The position numbers and the translations under genes were made by a program. A stretch of DNA of 64,000 nt from Mucilaginibacter pineti (GTDB taxonomy: Bacteria; Bacteroidota; Bacteroidia; Sphingobacteriales; Sphingobacteriaceae), in assembly GCF_900101875.1 (NCBI RefSeq), contig NZ_FNAI01000009.1:1-64000 (forward strand), in the 5' to 3' direction. This document shows positions 1 to 8,027 of the stretch, piece by piece. Each line of letters begins with the position of its first letter. Within the stretch, counting starts at the first letter, position 1. The notes under the pieces are model-generated. The model was not told the origin of the DNA. It searched no databases and was given only the letters and a program-made list of their open reading frames with translations.

Positions 1-290
1 GTTATGCTTTCTTAGCATTTGCTGCACTTCTATGCCAGCAAAGAGGTGGTCAATTTTGCCACGGAATAGGGTGTAACATATGCCCGGAACTTCCAATCAA
101 GACGGCAATTCCCGAGATACGGAACGGCAGGGACCTGATCGACCACGCGACAGCGCTCTATCCGGTGCTGGCATCGGAGAGAGAAAGGGAGATTGCCAGC
201 CGGAACAAGTACCACGACAGGATGTTCGAGGCGGTAATCGCAGCCCACCTCCACAGGCAGCGCGTTACACCTCCTAAGCCCCTTAACTAA
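1..290 (+). CDS. 3' end of an unrecognised island gene (partial)
   Basis: A reading frame starting at base 3 stays open to TAA at 288-290 and has no ATG before base 219, so the gene begins left of the window. The readable tail is about 95 residues. It has a Cys/Gly-rich stretch and then an apparently helical, charged segment with the pieces ELPIKTAIPEIRNGRDLIDH and HDRMFEAVIAAHLHRQR, followed by PPKPLN. A rho-independent terminator follows 15 bases after the stop, which supports this frame as the coding one. An overlapping ATG frame at 80-277 reads as low-complexity and is not preferred. I do not recognise the family. The neighbours suggest a backbone gene of the mobile island. Confidence 0.45.
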   Translation, partial: YAFLAFAALLCQQRGGQFCHGIGCNICPELPIKTAIPEIRNGRDLIDHATALYPVLASEREREIASRNKYHDRMFEAVIAAHLHRQRVTPPKPLN

Positions 291-304
291 ATATCGTTAC
301 TTCG

Positions 305-333
305 ACAGCCTCGTAAAGAGGCTGTTGTTTTTT
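305..333 (+). terminator. Rho-independent terminator
   Basis: A perfect 8-bp stem, ACAGCCTC pairing with GAGGCTGT around a GTAAA loop, is followed by TGTTTTTT. It ends the partial gene upstream and isolates it from the gene starting at 441. Confidence 0.8.
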
Positions 334-440
334 ATTCCGCATAATCACCGATAAAATACCGTTAAAACACCGATTGACAGCCTCGGAGTCCGCCACGATA
401 TTTATATTCCAATTAGTTGTGAACCTAAATCCCTATCAAC

Positions 441-902
441 ATGTCAAAGCCAACCGTCCGCACCCATTCCTACCAGCATTTCGAAGACCTGCAGCTTTCC
501 TCGAAGGAGTTTTACTCCGCCCTCGAGAACCTGATCAAGGGCTACCAGTATCCCGACGTCACCCTTTCCGTCGTCGCAAAAAGGGAAGGGGGAATCGCAT
601 CAAGCAGCCGCGAATACTTGCAGGTCAGCAAGGCCCCGTACAACTTCCTGATCTGCGCCGCGCCCTTCGGCAGGAGCTTCTTCGTCAGCTGGTGGATGGA
701 GGACGGCGACGACTGGCTTACCGCGTTCTTTCAGCGCCTTCCCCTGATCGGGAGGCTGTTCGGCCCCTACGCCAAGTCGTACTACCAGGTCGACACCGAG
801 CTCATATTCACCCAGAGCATCGACGCCATAGTCAGGGCGGCGGTAGGAAAGCTGGCGGCGGAGCACGGGTACAGGCAGCCCGACATGAAGCTGGCAGAAT
901 AA
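441..902 (+). CDS. Hypothetical protein coupled to the TraG-like ATPase gene
   Basis: 153-residue protein that I do not recognise. It has no signal peptide. A mixed, partly hydrophobic middle section (FLICAAPFGRSFFVSWW, then LPLIGRLFGPYAKSYYQ) suggests a peripheral membrane or compact alpha/beta protein. The codons are strongly G/C-ending, unlike the chromosomal genes to the right. Its TAA overlaps the ATG of the next gene by one base (TAATG at 900-904), so the two are translationally coupled. By position it is probably an accessory partner of the conjugation-type ATPase that follows; this is inference from context only. Confidence 0.7.
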   Translation: MSKPTVRTHSYQHFEDLQLSSKEFYSALENLIKGYQYPDVTLSVVAKREGGIASSSREYLQVSKAPYNFLICAAPFGRSFFVSWWMEDGDDWLTAFFQRLPLIGRLFGPYAKSYYQVDTELIFTQSIDAIVRAAVGKLAAEHGYRQPDMKLAE

Positions 903-3832
903 TGGCACTCTCGCTTTCGCATCGGCTCACCGCCAACTTCTACCGCTGGGAGCGGCACGGTCGGGGCTGGCACATTGCCGACCGTATTGTCGAGCTCGAG
1001 CCGCCCTTTCAGCCGTTTAGGGGGCATGAGATCGATACGCCCTACATTGACGACGGCAAGCGCCATACGGCACTAAGCACCGTTGCAAGCTGGTTCAAGG
1101 CCCAGCAAGCGGTGTCGATTCCGCCCGCTGTCAAGGACGACGCTGCGGCATACCCCGATACAGACGGGGAGCCGGAACTGGCGGTCTATTCGATAGCGCT
1201 CGCGAGGAACTTCGCGGCAAGGCCCGAACCAATGGAGCACTGCCTGACCATGCTGGCCTCGATCAGCCTGCCGATGTCGTTCGAGCTGATCGCGGAGCCG
1301 GCCGCCGTCACGATTCAGGTTACCTGCCGGCAGGCCGTCGCCGCATTCGTATACGCGCAGCTGACCGGCTATTTTCCCGAACTCTCCATACGCCGGGCCG
1401 ATGCGGATGCGCTGCTTGAGTGCATAGCGAGTGCCGAAGCGGTGCATACGGTCGATATGGGGATAGGGGACGAGTTCATGCGCCCCGTTGCTGCGTTCGG
1501 CAAAAGCGGGCCTGATCCGTATACGGCACTTTTTGGCACCCTTAACCAGCTGCGCAACGGCGAGGCCGTCGTCGTGCAGGTACTGTTTTGCGGCGCGCAA
1601 AATGCCTGGGCAGAAAGCATCATGGCGTCGGTGACCGACGATCGGGGAGGTTCGTTCTTTACGGACGCGCCCGAGATGCCCGGACTGGCGAGGGAAAAGG
1701 TTTCCCGCCCGCTGTTCGGGGCGACGATTCGAATAGCCGCGTTTGCCGACCATGCAGATGAGGCAAGCGAGCTGCTGCGGCATAGTGCCCTCGCGCTGAT
1801 CGTCGCATCAAGGTCGCCATCCAATGCGCTCATCGGCTTGGACGCTCCCGAATACGCGATAGAAATGCGGCTGAGCGATCTCGTCATGAGGCAGACGCAC
1901 CGCGTCGGCATGCTGCTCAATACCAGGGAGCTTGCGACGTTCGTTCACTTTCCGCCGGCACAGCTGTCAAAAAAACTTATGCCGAACCACGCCGCGACCA
2001 AGCGCGCCCCCGCGTTCTTGTTCAGCCAGCCATACGTGTTGGGAATCAACGAGCACCAGGGGCAGCGGGCGGAAGTCGGGATCGATACCGAGCAGCGGCT
2101 GAAGCACCTGCACGTCATAGGCGGTACGGGCATGGGCAAGTCAACGCTGCTGCACAGCCTTGTCGGCCAGGACATGGCGCGGGGCATCGGCTGCTGCGTG
2201 CTGGACCCGCACGGGGACCTGATCGACGCAATATTAAGATCCGTTCCGCAGGAGCGCATACAGGATGTCGTACTTATCGACCCCTCGGATGGCGGGTACC
2301 CGGTCGGCCTGAACATATTGCAGGCGCACAGCGACATCGAGCGGGAACTGCTGGCCTCCGACCTGGTGGCGCTGTTCAGGCGCTTCAGCACCTCGTGGGG
2401 CGACCAGCTCCACAGCGTCCTCGCAAATGCGATCATGGCGTTCCTGTACAACACCAAGCCGGGGCACATCGGCGACCTGCGGAAGTTCCTAATCGAGCCC
2501 TCCTTTCGCGCAGCAATCCTTCAAGGCTGCGCCGACGAGGAACTCGCGTACTACTGGCAGAGGGAATATCCGCTGCTGAAGACGTCCTCCATCGGCTCGA
2601 TCCTGACGCGTCTCGACAGCTTCCTGAGGCCCAAGAGCATCCGCGCGATGGTCTGCCAGCACCAGGGGCTGGACTTTCACGGGCTGATGAACGGCGGCAA
2701 AATAGTGCTGGTCAAGCTCGCGCAGGGGCTGATCGGAAGCGAGAACAGCTACCTGCTGGGCGCGCTGATAGTCGCCAAGCTTCAGCAGGCGGCGCTCGCC
2801 CGGCAGCAGCAGCAGGCAAGCAACCGCACTCCGTTTTTCTGCTACATCGACGAGTTCCACCACTTCATTACCCCGTCGCTCAATACCATCCTGAGCGGCG
2901 CCCGAAAGTACGGGCTGGGACTGGTCTGCGTCCACCAGGACATGCAGCAGCTGCTCCGCGTCGACGGCGACATCGCGAGCTCGCTCATGTCCAACGCCGG
3001 AACCCGAATCTGCTTCAGGCTGGGGGACGCCGATGCCAGGCGGATGCAGGAGGGGTTCAGCGGCTTCGGCGCGGAGGACTTCCAGAACCTGAACGTCGGT
3101 GCCGCCATTGCGCGGGTCAATACCGCCGACGCGGACTTCAATCTCTTTGTACTTCCAAGAGAGCCGCAAGGCGAGGACCGCACCACTGATATCATCGCAG
3201 CATCGCGTGAGCGCTACGGCGTGCCGGTAGCGCCGCAAGGGCCGATCCCGCCTCCGCCCAGCGCACCGCCTCCGCAAGAGCCCCCTGTTCCGCCACCGGC
3301 ACCATCGCCAACCGTCGCACCGAGGCAAAGGAAGGCGGCAGGCGAGCAAGGGCCCGATACCGAGCACCGGTACCTGCAGAGCCTCATCAAGGCCATGGGC
3401 GAGCGGCACGGGTACAGGGCCAACATCGAGGTGCCGACGAAGGACGGGAAGGGGCAGATCGACGTCTTGCTCTCCAGGGATGATGAACGGATCGCGTTCG
3501 AGGTTTCAATTAATACCGATGCGGACTGGGAGATGCACAATATCGCCAAGTGCCTGGCCGACGGCTGCACGAAAGTGGCGGTATGCTCGGGCAATGCAAG
3601 AAGGCTCTCGCAGATCGGGAAAAGGGTGCGGCAAGGCTTTCCGCCCGCAGAGCAGTCAAAAATACATTTGCTAAGTCCTGATGACCTGCCGCGTTTTTTC
3701 AACGCGGCGCAGGCAGCGAAAGAGCAGGCTGCAACGATGAAGGGGTATCGGGTGAAGGTCACCTATGACCAAAAAGGTTCAAACGGCGATGCGGAAAGCG
3801 TCATCAAGCGGATTGCAAGGGGCGGGAAGTAG
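902..3832 (+). CDS. VirD4/TraG-like conjugation ATPase with C-terminal nuclease-like domain
   Basis: 976-residue protein starting at the ATG that overlaps the previous stop; the same frame runs open further upstream but there reads out of phase with the 441-902 gene. Residues 1-400 form an N-terminal domain typical of large TraG/HerA-like proteins. The RecA-type ATPase carries Walker A GGTGMGKST near residue 406, a VLDPHGDL strand, and Walker B FFCYIDEFHHF near 645. A proline-rich linker (about 783-803) leads to a C-terminal domain with E, G-x-IDVLL and IAFEVS spaced as in PD-(D/E)xK nucleases, but with Ser in place of the last Lys. Such ATPases drive DNA through type IV secretion channels. 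No relaxase or channel genes are visible here; they may lie to the left. The gene is GC-rich. Confidence 0.8.
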   Translation: MALSLSHRLTANFYRWERHGRGWHIADRIVELEPPFQPFRGHEIDTPYIDDGKRHTALSTVASWFKAQQAVSIPPAVKDDAAAYPDTDGEPELAVYSIALARNFAARPEPMEHCLTMLASISLPMSFELIAEPAAVTIQVTCRQAVAAFVYAQLTGYFPELSIRRADADALLECIASAEAVHTVDMGIGDEFMRPVAAFGKSGPDPYTALFGTLNQLRNGEAVVVQVLFCGAQNAWAESIMASVTDDRGGSFFTDAPEMPGLAREKVSRPLFGATIRIAAFADHADEASELLRHSALALIVASRSPSNALIGLDAPEYAIEMRLSDLVMRQTHRVGMLLNTRELATFVHFPPAQLSKKLMPNHAATKRAPAFLFSQPYVLGINEHQGQRAEVGIDTEQRLKHLHVIGGTGMGKSTLLHSLVGQDMARGIGCCVLDPHGDLIDAILRSVPQERIQDVVLIDPSDGGYPVGLNILQAHSDIERELLASDLVALFRRFSTSWGDQLHSVLANAIMAFLYNTKPGHIGDLRKFLIEPSFRAAILQGCADEELAYYWQREYPLLKTSSIGSILTRLDSFLRPKSIRAMVCQHQGLDFHGLMNGGKIVLVKLAQGLIGSENSYLLGALIVAKLQQAALARQQQQASNRTPFFCYIDEFHHFITPSLNTILSGARKYGLGLVCVHQDMQQLLRVDGDIASSLMSNAGTRICFRLGDADARRMQEGFSGFGAEDFQNLNVGAAIARVNTADADFNLFVLPREPQGEDRTTDIIAASRERYGVPVAPQGPIPPPPSAPPPQEPPVPPPAPSPTVAPRQRKAAGEQGPDTEHRYLQSLIKAMGERHGYRANIEVPTKDGKGQIDVLLSRDDERIAFEVSINTDADWEMHNIAKCLADGCTKVAVCSGNARRLSQIGKRVRQGFPPAEQSKIHLLSPDDLPRFFNAAQAAKEQAATMKGYRVKVTYDQKGSNGDAESVIKRIARGGK

Positions 3833-3992
3833 CTAATTAGGCAAAGCGGGATAATTTTATTTTGAAACAAACGGATTTTCCGGGTCCCCTGGACAATTTG
3901 CCCTAACGGAATGTTGCAGTATCGACCGGTATCGTTAGCGTGATTGCACACAGCTGTCAATGTGTTTTTATTTGCAAATAATTAATAACCAA

Positions 3993-4023
3993 TTGATAAC
4001 GATACGCTTTTTAATTATATTTG
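3993..4023 (+). promoter_or_regulatory. Bacteroidetes-type promoter for 4,040 gene
   Basis: TTG at 3993-3995 and TATATTTG at 4016-4023 match the -33/-7 arrangement (TTG, about 20 bases, TAnnTTTG) used by the Bacteroidetes primary sigma factor. The expected start is about 10 bases before the ATG at 4040. Confidence 0.55.
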
Positions 4024-4039
4024 GTAAAACCTTATCAAA

Positions 4040-5146
4040 ATGAAAAAGCTGCTTATTCTTTTAATTTTAGGACATTTTACTGTCTTTGCCTTTAGCCAAG
4101 GCAAAAAACCAAGCAAAGGAAGCGTTGGAATTCTTCCTTCAGATGGACAGATCGCAAAGCCCAAAAATGGCGGGGGTAAACCACCTGACGAAACCCCTGT
4201 GTATGTCCTCGACCTTTCGCAGCCAATCTTTAGCGAAAACTACCAAGTAGAGGGCGGTGAAAAGTTCAAAATTAAGATAATAAACATGGTGCCCGGTATG
4301 CGCTACACTATTAACGGCAAAACGGAGCCCAAGGTAGAACCAGCTGTAGAGAATCCAAACTTCGCGGATGACAAGAAAAAAGGGTGCATAGACCTTGCTG
4401 CCAAATTAACTGATGCTAAAACAGAGACTGCTTTTGGATTGTTAATGGAAGAGGCAAAAGACAGTTGCCGCATGGTCTATAATAGCTTTTTAGCCCTATC
4501 GTCTAAAAGCTATAAGTCTATCGAACTCCACAACGAAACTTACACGGTCAAAGTAACCAACTTACTCTCTACGACCACTTGGACATATACATTTGAAACC
4601 AAAAGCAAGGGCAAGGTCTTGACGACCTACGGATTCACTTATATTCCCTACTTGCTTTCAAAATCGCACACCTACTACGCGAAGCAGCAGGCCTCGACCA
4701 CAACGACGGGTGGAACTCCATCGACATCTACCGTCTATAATATCACCCCGTATTCCTGGAATAGTGAAACTCATGCAGAGTTTGCTCCGACTATAATGTT
4801 CCATTTCCTTGCGTATGCGGATGAGAAATGGAACGCAAGTTGGACAGCGGGGCTGGGGGCAAATTTCAGTACTGTCGGAGGAAATAGCGTCTCCCCATTA
4901 GTCCTATTTGGCAGATCATTTATTTACCACCAAACGTATGGATTCAGTTTTGGTATTGCAGGACACACGGTCAACAATCTGAAAGGAAACTACAGAACAG
5001 ACACGCCAATCGGCACAAATTTAGAAACAAGCGACTTGATACAAAAGCAAATTGCTTTCAATCCATTTATATCGGTAACGATCAGGTTTGCTTCGGATCC
5101 AAATAAAAAGAGCGTGGCCGACAACAAGCTTGTATCAGAACGGTGA
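4040..5146 (+). CDS. Secreted protein with C-terminal beta-barrel-like half, unknown function
   Basis: 368 residues. An N-terminal signal peptide (MKKLLILLILGHFTVFAFSQ) is followed by a Lys/Gly/Pro-rich linker and a soluble domain up to about residue 180. The second half alternates hydrophobic and aromatic residues in strand-length blocks (YGFTYIPYLL, EFAPTIMFHFLAY, WTAGLGANFS, FGFSIAG-like turns) and ends near a strand-type FISVTIRF. This is the look of a small outer-membrane barrel. The family is not recognised. Codon use is AT-leaning, unlike the GC-rich genes on both sides, which suggests it is island cargo from a different source. It has its own promoter and a terminator at 5251-5280. 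Confidence 0.7.
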   Translation: MKKLLILLILGHFTVFAFSQGKKPSKGSVGILPSDGQIAKPKNGGGKPPDETPVYVLDLSQPIFSENYQVEGGEKFKIKIINMVPGMRYTINGKTEPKVEPAVENPNFADDKKKGCIDLAAKLTDAKTETAFGLLMEEAKDSCRMVYNSFLALSSKSYKSIELHNETYTVKVTNLLSTTTWTYTFETKSKGKVLTTYGFTYIPYLLSKSHTYYAKQQASTTTTGGTPSTSTVYNITPYSWNSETHAEFAPTIMFHFLAYADEKWNASWTAGLGANFSTVGGNSVSPLVLFGRSFIYHQTYGFSFGIAGHTVNNLKGNYRTDTPIGTNLETSDLIQKQIAFNPFISVTIRFASDPNKKSVADNKLVSER

Positions 5147-5250
5147 ATTAATTAGGTTAGCGATAATAAAATTGTCACACCTGTGCTTAATGTGCGGTTG
5201 TTATGAAAAAGAATGAGTAAATAAAAACACACTATAAAGGGCGTTAAGGG

Positions 5251-5280
5251 AAAAGTTTGGGAAGATTTTTCCAAACTTTT
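5251..5280. terminator. Bidirectional terminator between convergent genes
   Basis: AAAAGTTTGG and CCAAACTTTT form a 10-bp stem with T-runs on both strands. It lies between the 3' ends of the secreted-protein gene and the leftward XRE gene and could stop both. Confidence 0.7.
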
Positions 5281-5308
5281 CAATAAGTTGTTTATTCTCC
5301 AAGTGTGC

Positions 5309-5668
5309 CTACCGCTTCGCCAGCAGCTTCTCGATGATCCTGCTCAGCCGCGCGATTTCCTCGTCCTTTCCGGCGATGAGCTTGTCGTACAGCTCCCTCT
5401 GTCCCGTCACCACGCTCTCAACGTAGCCGAACGACTGCTGGGTGCCCTTGTTGGACTGGAAGTTGACTATGGCGGGCTGGCCGGAAAGGATGTCCATCGG
5501 GGACACTCCCAGCACCTCCGCGAGCTTCACCAGCATGGCCGAATCCAGCCTGGTCTGGTTTGTTTCGATGCGCGAGTATGCGTTCTGCGCTATGCCGAGC
5601 TTCGCGGCGACGTTTTCCTGCGAGAACCCGCGCAGCTGCCGAATCATCTTTATCTTTTCTCCGAACAT
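5309..5668 (-). CDS. XRE-family HTH repressor
   Basis: 119 residues. Residues about 1-62 form a classic Cro/CI-type helix-turn-helix: KIKMIRQLRGFSQENVAAKL, then GIAQNAYSRIETN in the recognition helix region and LAEVLGVSPMDIL. The remainder, up to KDEEIARLSRIIEKLLAKR, is a short predicted coiled coil suitable for dimerisation. The gene is GC-rich. It is divergent from the lipoprotein gene at 5806, and the shared 137-bp spacer carries two palindromes (5708-5743), the expected binding sites. The likely role is autoregulation and control of the divergent gene. Confidence 0.85.
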   Translation of the reverse strand: MFGEKIKMIRQLRGFSQENVAAKLGIAQNAYSRIETNQTRLDSAMLVKLAEVLGVSPMDILSGQPAIVNFQSNKGTQQSFGYVESVVTGQRELYDKLIAGKDEEIARLSRIIEKLLAKR

Positions 5669-5707
5669 ATGGTTTTGCGATGCGTTCCGTAAAGGTATGA
5701 AAATAGC

Positions 5708-5743
5708 GGATAATTTATCCAGGAAGCGGATAACTTATCCGCT
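5708..5743. promoter_or_regulatory. Tandem palindromic operator
   Basis: GGATAA-T-TTATCC at 5708-5720 is followed by AGCGGATAACTTATCCGCT at 5725-5743. Both are centred on a single base, share the half-site GGATAA, and have centres 20 bp apart, two helical turns. They lie between the XRE repressor gene and the divergent lipoprotein gene. Confidence 0.75.
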
Positions 5744-5805
5744 TTACGGGTGGGAGGGACGGCGGAGCTTTCGGAAATTTGTTCCATACCAAAACCCGAA
5801 ATAGC

Positions 5806-6231
5806 ATGAACGCAAAACTACTAACGGCCGCCCTCGCGGCAGCATTATTGACCGCCCTTGCGTCCTGCAAGAAGGACGCGAACGGCCCGAGCTCGAAGGA
5901 AAAATACCTGACCACGGGAACGTGGACGCTCCAGAAGATAGAGTACCAGACGCAGGACGGCGGCTGGGTGCCCGATCCCCATGCCGCCGACATGGACCAT
6001 ATTGCGCTTTCGTTCCATACCGACAAGAGCGTGACCGCCGTCGACGGAAGCAGCAGCGCGATAGACCTGTGGGAGGCGACGGACGACTTCTCCCAGCTGA
6101 CTGTTTCGCCCAAGTCCGGCGGCGCAGTCACGTACGGCGTCTCCGAGCTTACCGGCTCGACCATGGTGCTCGTTCCGGCGGGCGGATACTCCTCGTACTA
6201 CAAGGGGGAAAGGGACACGTACGCGCATTAG
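5806..6231 (+). CDS. Small lipoprotein, possibly lipocalin-like
   Basis: 141 residues from ATG 5806; a TTG 27 bases upstream is in frame but would put nine extra residues ahead of a clean SpII signal. The signal ends in a lipobox (LASC) followed by KKDANG. The body contains YLTTGTWTLQKIEYQ, a strand pattern resembling the first strand of lipocalin-like Bacteroidetes lipoproteins, then further short beta segments and a C-terminal YYKGERD. It is GC-rich and divergent from the XRE gene, so it is probably under that repressor's control. The cargo or function is unknown. Confidence 0.7.
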   Translation: MNAKLLTAALAAALLTALASCKKDANGPSSKEKYLTTGTWTLQKIEYQTQDGGWVPDPHAADMDHIALSFHTDKSVTAVDGSSSAIDLWEATDDFSQLTVSPKSGGAVTYGVSELTGSTMVLVPAGGYSSYYKGERDTYAH

Positions 6232-6896
6232 CCAGCAGCCACACTATGCCTGCTTATCGGCACAAAATGGCAGAGCAGAAATCAAAATATCGGCTCTGCC
6301 ATAAATCGTTGAACTTTTGAAAAGGTTGGTTAGAATTTCTCGGGTATCTCCTTAGAAATGCCTTTGGTCTTCAGTAAGCACTTTCCTGAAGACCTATAGT
6401 TGCCTAAATTATTCCATCCGGCGATAAGTGTGGGCAAGGCGGTTAATGTTGCCATCAAGTCCTTAGGCCTCATTAAGGTATTCCCATACAGGATTAGTAG
6501 TAATGTGTTTATGTGAAAGTCAGAGACATACTAACCATTTACTTTAATTTTTTACGAAAAGCCGTTCAGTGTTGGTTACATAGTGATTTAGCTGACGCTC
6601 AGGTCCGAATCTTAGCTTGATCAAATTGCGAAACTAAAATGTTTTTTAAGCAATACAATCTATGGCCGTGGCCGTGAAGTTTCTTTGGCTTTAAAGGGGT
6701 GCGCTATTTGCTACGAATAACGTAAAGTACAAGATTAGGAGCTACAACCTTTGAAACTTTTCGGAATGAATTCCAACAAGCTCCGATGTTTTGTGATAAT
6801 ACAGACATCTTTAATAGATATATAATATCATGCCAATAGTTATCTTTGGTAAAGTGAATTTCAAATGTTTAACCGAAACGTAACAACTCTGTTATC
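6232..6896. other. 665-bp gap with a coding-like remnant on the minus strand
   Basis: No convincing gene. On the minus strand a frame is open from 6530 down to TAA at 6330-6332, with a first ATG at 6473. It reads like real protein (MRPKDLMATLTALPTLIAGW, then NYRSSGKCLLKTKGI) but is too short to identify. It may be the tail of a lost transposase or integrase. A 9-bp inverted repeat, GGTCTTCAG/CTGAAGACC, lies at 6366-6394. A possible promoter box, TATCTTTG at 6841-6848, serves the next gene. Confidence 0.3.
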
Positions 6897-7298
6897 ATGA
6901 AAAACCCATCAATTAGAAAGTTTTCACTTCAAATTGTTTTTTTATTGTTCTCGATTGTGGGGTGTGAAAAGGACAAGGCTGAAACGAATCACAATAACGT
7001 CGTTAAACCGGTAGTTGTGACTTTACCCGCTTCCAATGTCTATCAAATGGGAATTAGCTGCGGCGGCAAAGTTTCCTATGATGGAAACGCATCGATAAGC
7101 GCGGCCGGCCTATGCTGGGCCACGCACTCTATTCCTTCCATTGACGATTACAAAACCATAAAGAAGCTTGGGGTAAACAACGACTTTTTTATCGATATAT
7201 CCGGACTCAGCACCAAGACTGTTTATTATATACGCTCTTTCGCCATCAACGAAGCCGGAACCAGCTACGGAAACCAAATCATCGTCAAGACGCTTTAA
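6897..7298 (+). CDS. Lipoprotein with one fibronectin-III-like domain
   Basis: 133 residues. The SpII signal ends with IVGC-EKDKAE. The body is one beta-sandwich of the kind common in Bacteroidetes surface lipoproteins: G-G-K-V-SYDGNASISAAGLCW, then D-I-SGLSTKTVYYIRSFAINE and SYGNQIIVKTL. The tight YYIRSFA-N--GTSYGN signature marks FN3-like modules. It is presumably on the cell surface or in the outer membrane. It stands at the left edge of the peptide-export cargo and may belong to it, for example as a binding or protection protein; nothing in the sequence proves this. Confidence 0.7.
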   Translation: MKNPSIRKFSLQIVFLLFSIVGCEKDKAETNHNNVVKPVVVTLPASNVYQMGISCGGKVSYDGNASISAAGLCWATHSIPSIDDYKTIKKLGVNNDFFIDISGLSTKTVYYIRSFAINEAGTSYGNQIIVKTL

Positions 7299-7431
7299 GC
7301 GCAAAACGGTGCCCCTTTAATGTAGCCCTATACCATAATTATTGAAGATATCAAAGAAGGTCAATTTGAATTAGTAGATACGGGTTAAACATTTTATCAG
7401 ATATTCTGCAGTCGAACATCGTTTCAATCAT

Positions 7432-7439
7432 TATATTTG
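7432..7439 (+). promoter_or_regulatory. -7 promoter box TATATTTG
   Basis: TATATTTG lies 35 bases upstream of the ATG at 7474 and matches TAnnTTTG. The -33 region is weak. Confidence 0.4.
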
Positions 7440-7473
7440 TTAAAAGCAAGTAAGAATACAATCGTTTAAGCAG

Positions 7474-7692
7474 ATGGAAGAGGAATTTTTTTTTGAACTT
7501 CTTAGAAAGGTGAGGACTAATCAGGCCACCAAGCAGGAAACTGATTTTATCGATGCTTACTATCGCTCTTTCGAAGCAAGGACCGACCCTACCACGGTAC
7601 TCACAATGCCCGAGATCAATGATTTGAAAAATGATATAAAAGAGGGCTTAAAAAGTCGAATCCTTTTGCATACCACCAAAAAACGTAATTAA
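7474..7692 (+). CDS. Small protein resembling a detached FecR N-terminal domain
   Basis: 72 residues, no signal or membrane segment. The pattern FFFELLRKVRTNQATKQETD, then a short helix with YYRSF, then a stretch ending in KNDIKEGLKSRIL, resembles the cytoplasmic sigma-binding start of Bacteroidetes FecR anti-sigma factors (usually 300 or more residues with a membrane helix). The membrane and periplasmic parts are absent and the gene ends cleanly. It could be a soluble anti-sigma or sigma-binding regulator of the cargo, or a truncated remnant. The resemblance is by eye only. Confidence 0.55.
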   Translation: MEEEFFFELLRKVRTNQATKQETDFIDAYYRSFEARTDPTTVLTMPEINDLKNDIKEGLKSRILLHTTKKRN

Positions 7693-8027
7693 TTAACATG
7701 TTGAACTATTTTGAGGGTTTTCTACACGCCTCGATGTGGTGGTGGTACAGTTTTGAGTGTGGCAAGCCATATTTAAATTTATGGCTCATGCATATTTCTT
7801 GACGAACAACCAACCTTAATAACCGCTAACATATTAACCGAAACCGCGCGCCGTTTTCGCCTGAAGAAATTCTGTTGCCCCGGACAAATGGGATTGTCGC
7901 GAAAGTTGCTAAAGTCATCCATCGGGTTATTTTTTTTTATTTTTATTTAAGTATTTGTTTTTTATAATAATATCTGCTTATATTTGATATAAGCCACGAA
8001 TTAACCTAAACCAATGGCTTGTAGATT
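7693..8027 (+). promoter_or_regulatory. Intergenic leader and promoter of the peptide-export operon
   Basis: 335 bp without a convincing gene. The last 100 bases are A/T-rich. TTG at 7955-7957 and TATATTTG at 7979-7986 make a good Bacteroidetes promoter, with the start expected near 7993, about 35 bases before the VKOR-fusion gene. A 34-codon frame from 7699 is rich in Trp but lacks any other support. Confidence 0.55.

Noticed and set aside
374..901. Apparent 176-residue N-terminal extension of the TraG-like ATPase
   Set aside because: It overlaps the 441-902 gene in another frame and reads as Arg/Pro-rich out-of-phase sequence. ATG 902, which overlaps the previous stop, fits an operon start.
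5288..5692. Plus-strand frame over the XRE gene
   Set aside because: Shadow of a GC-rich gene; the minus strand has a clear HTH domain and promoter-proximal operators.
7699..7803. 34-codon frame rich in Trp before the VKOR-fusion gene
   Set aside because: No leader motif, no conserved pattern and no ribosome-binding signal; probably chance.
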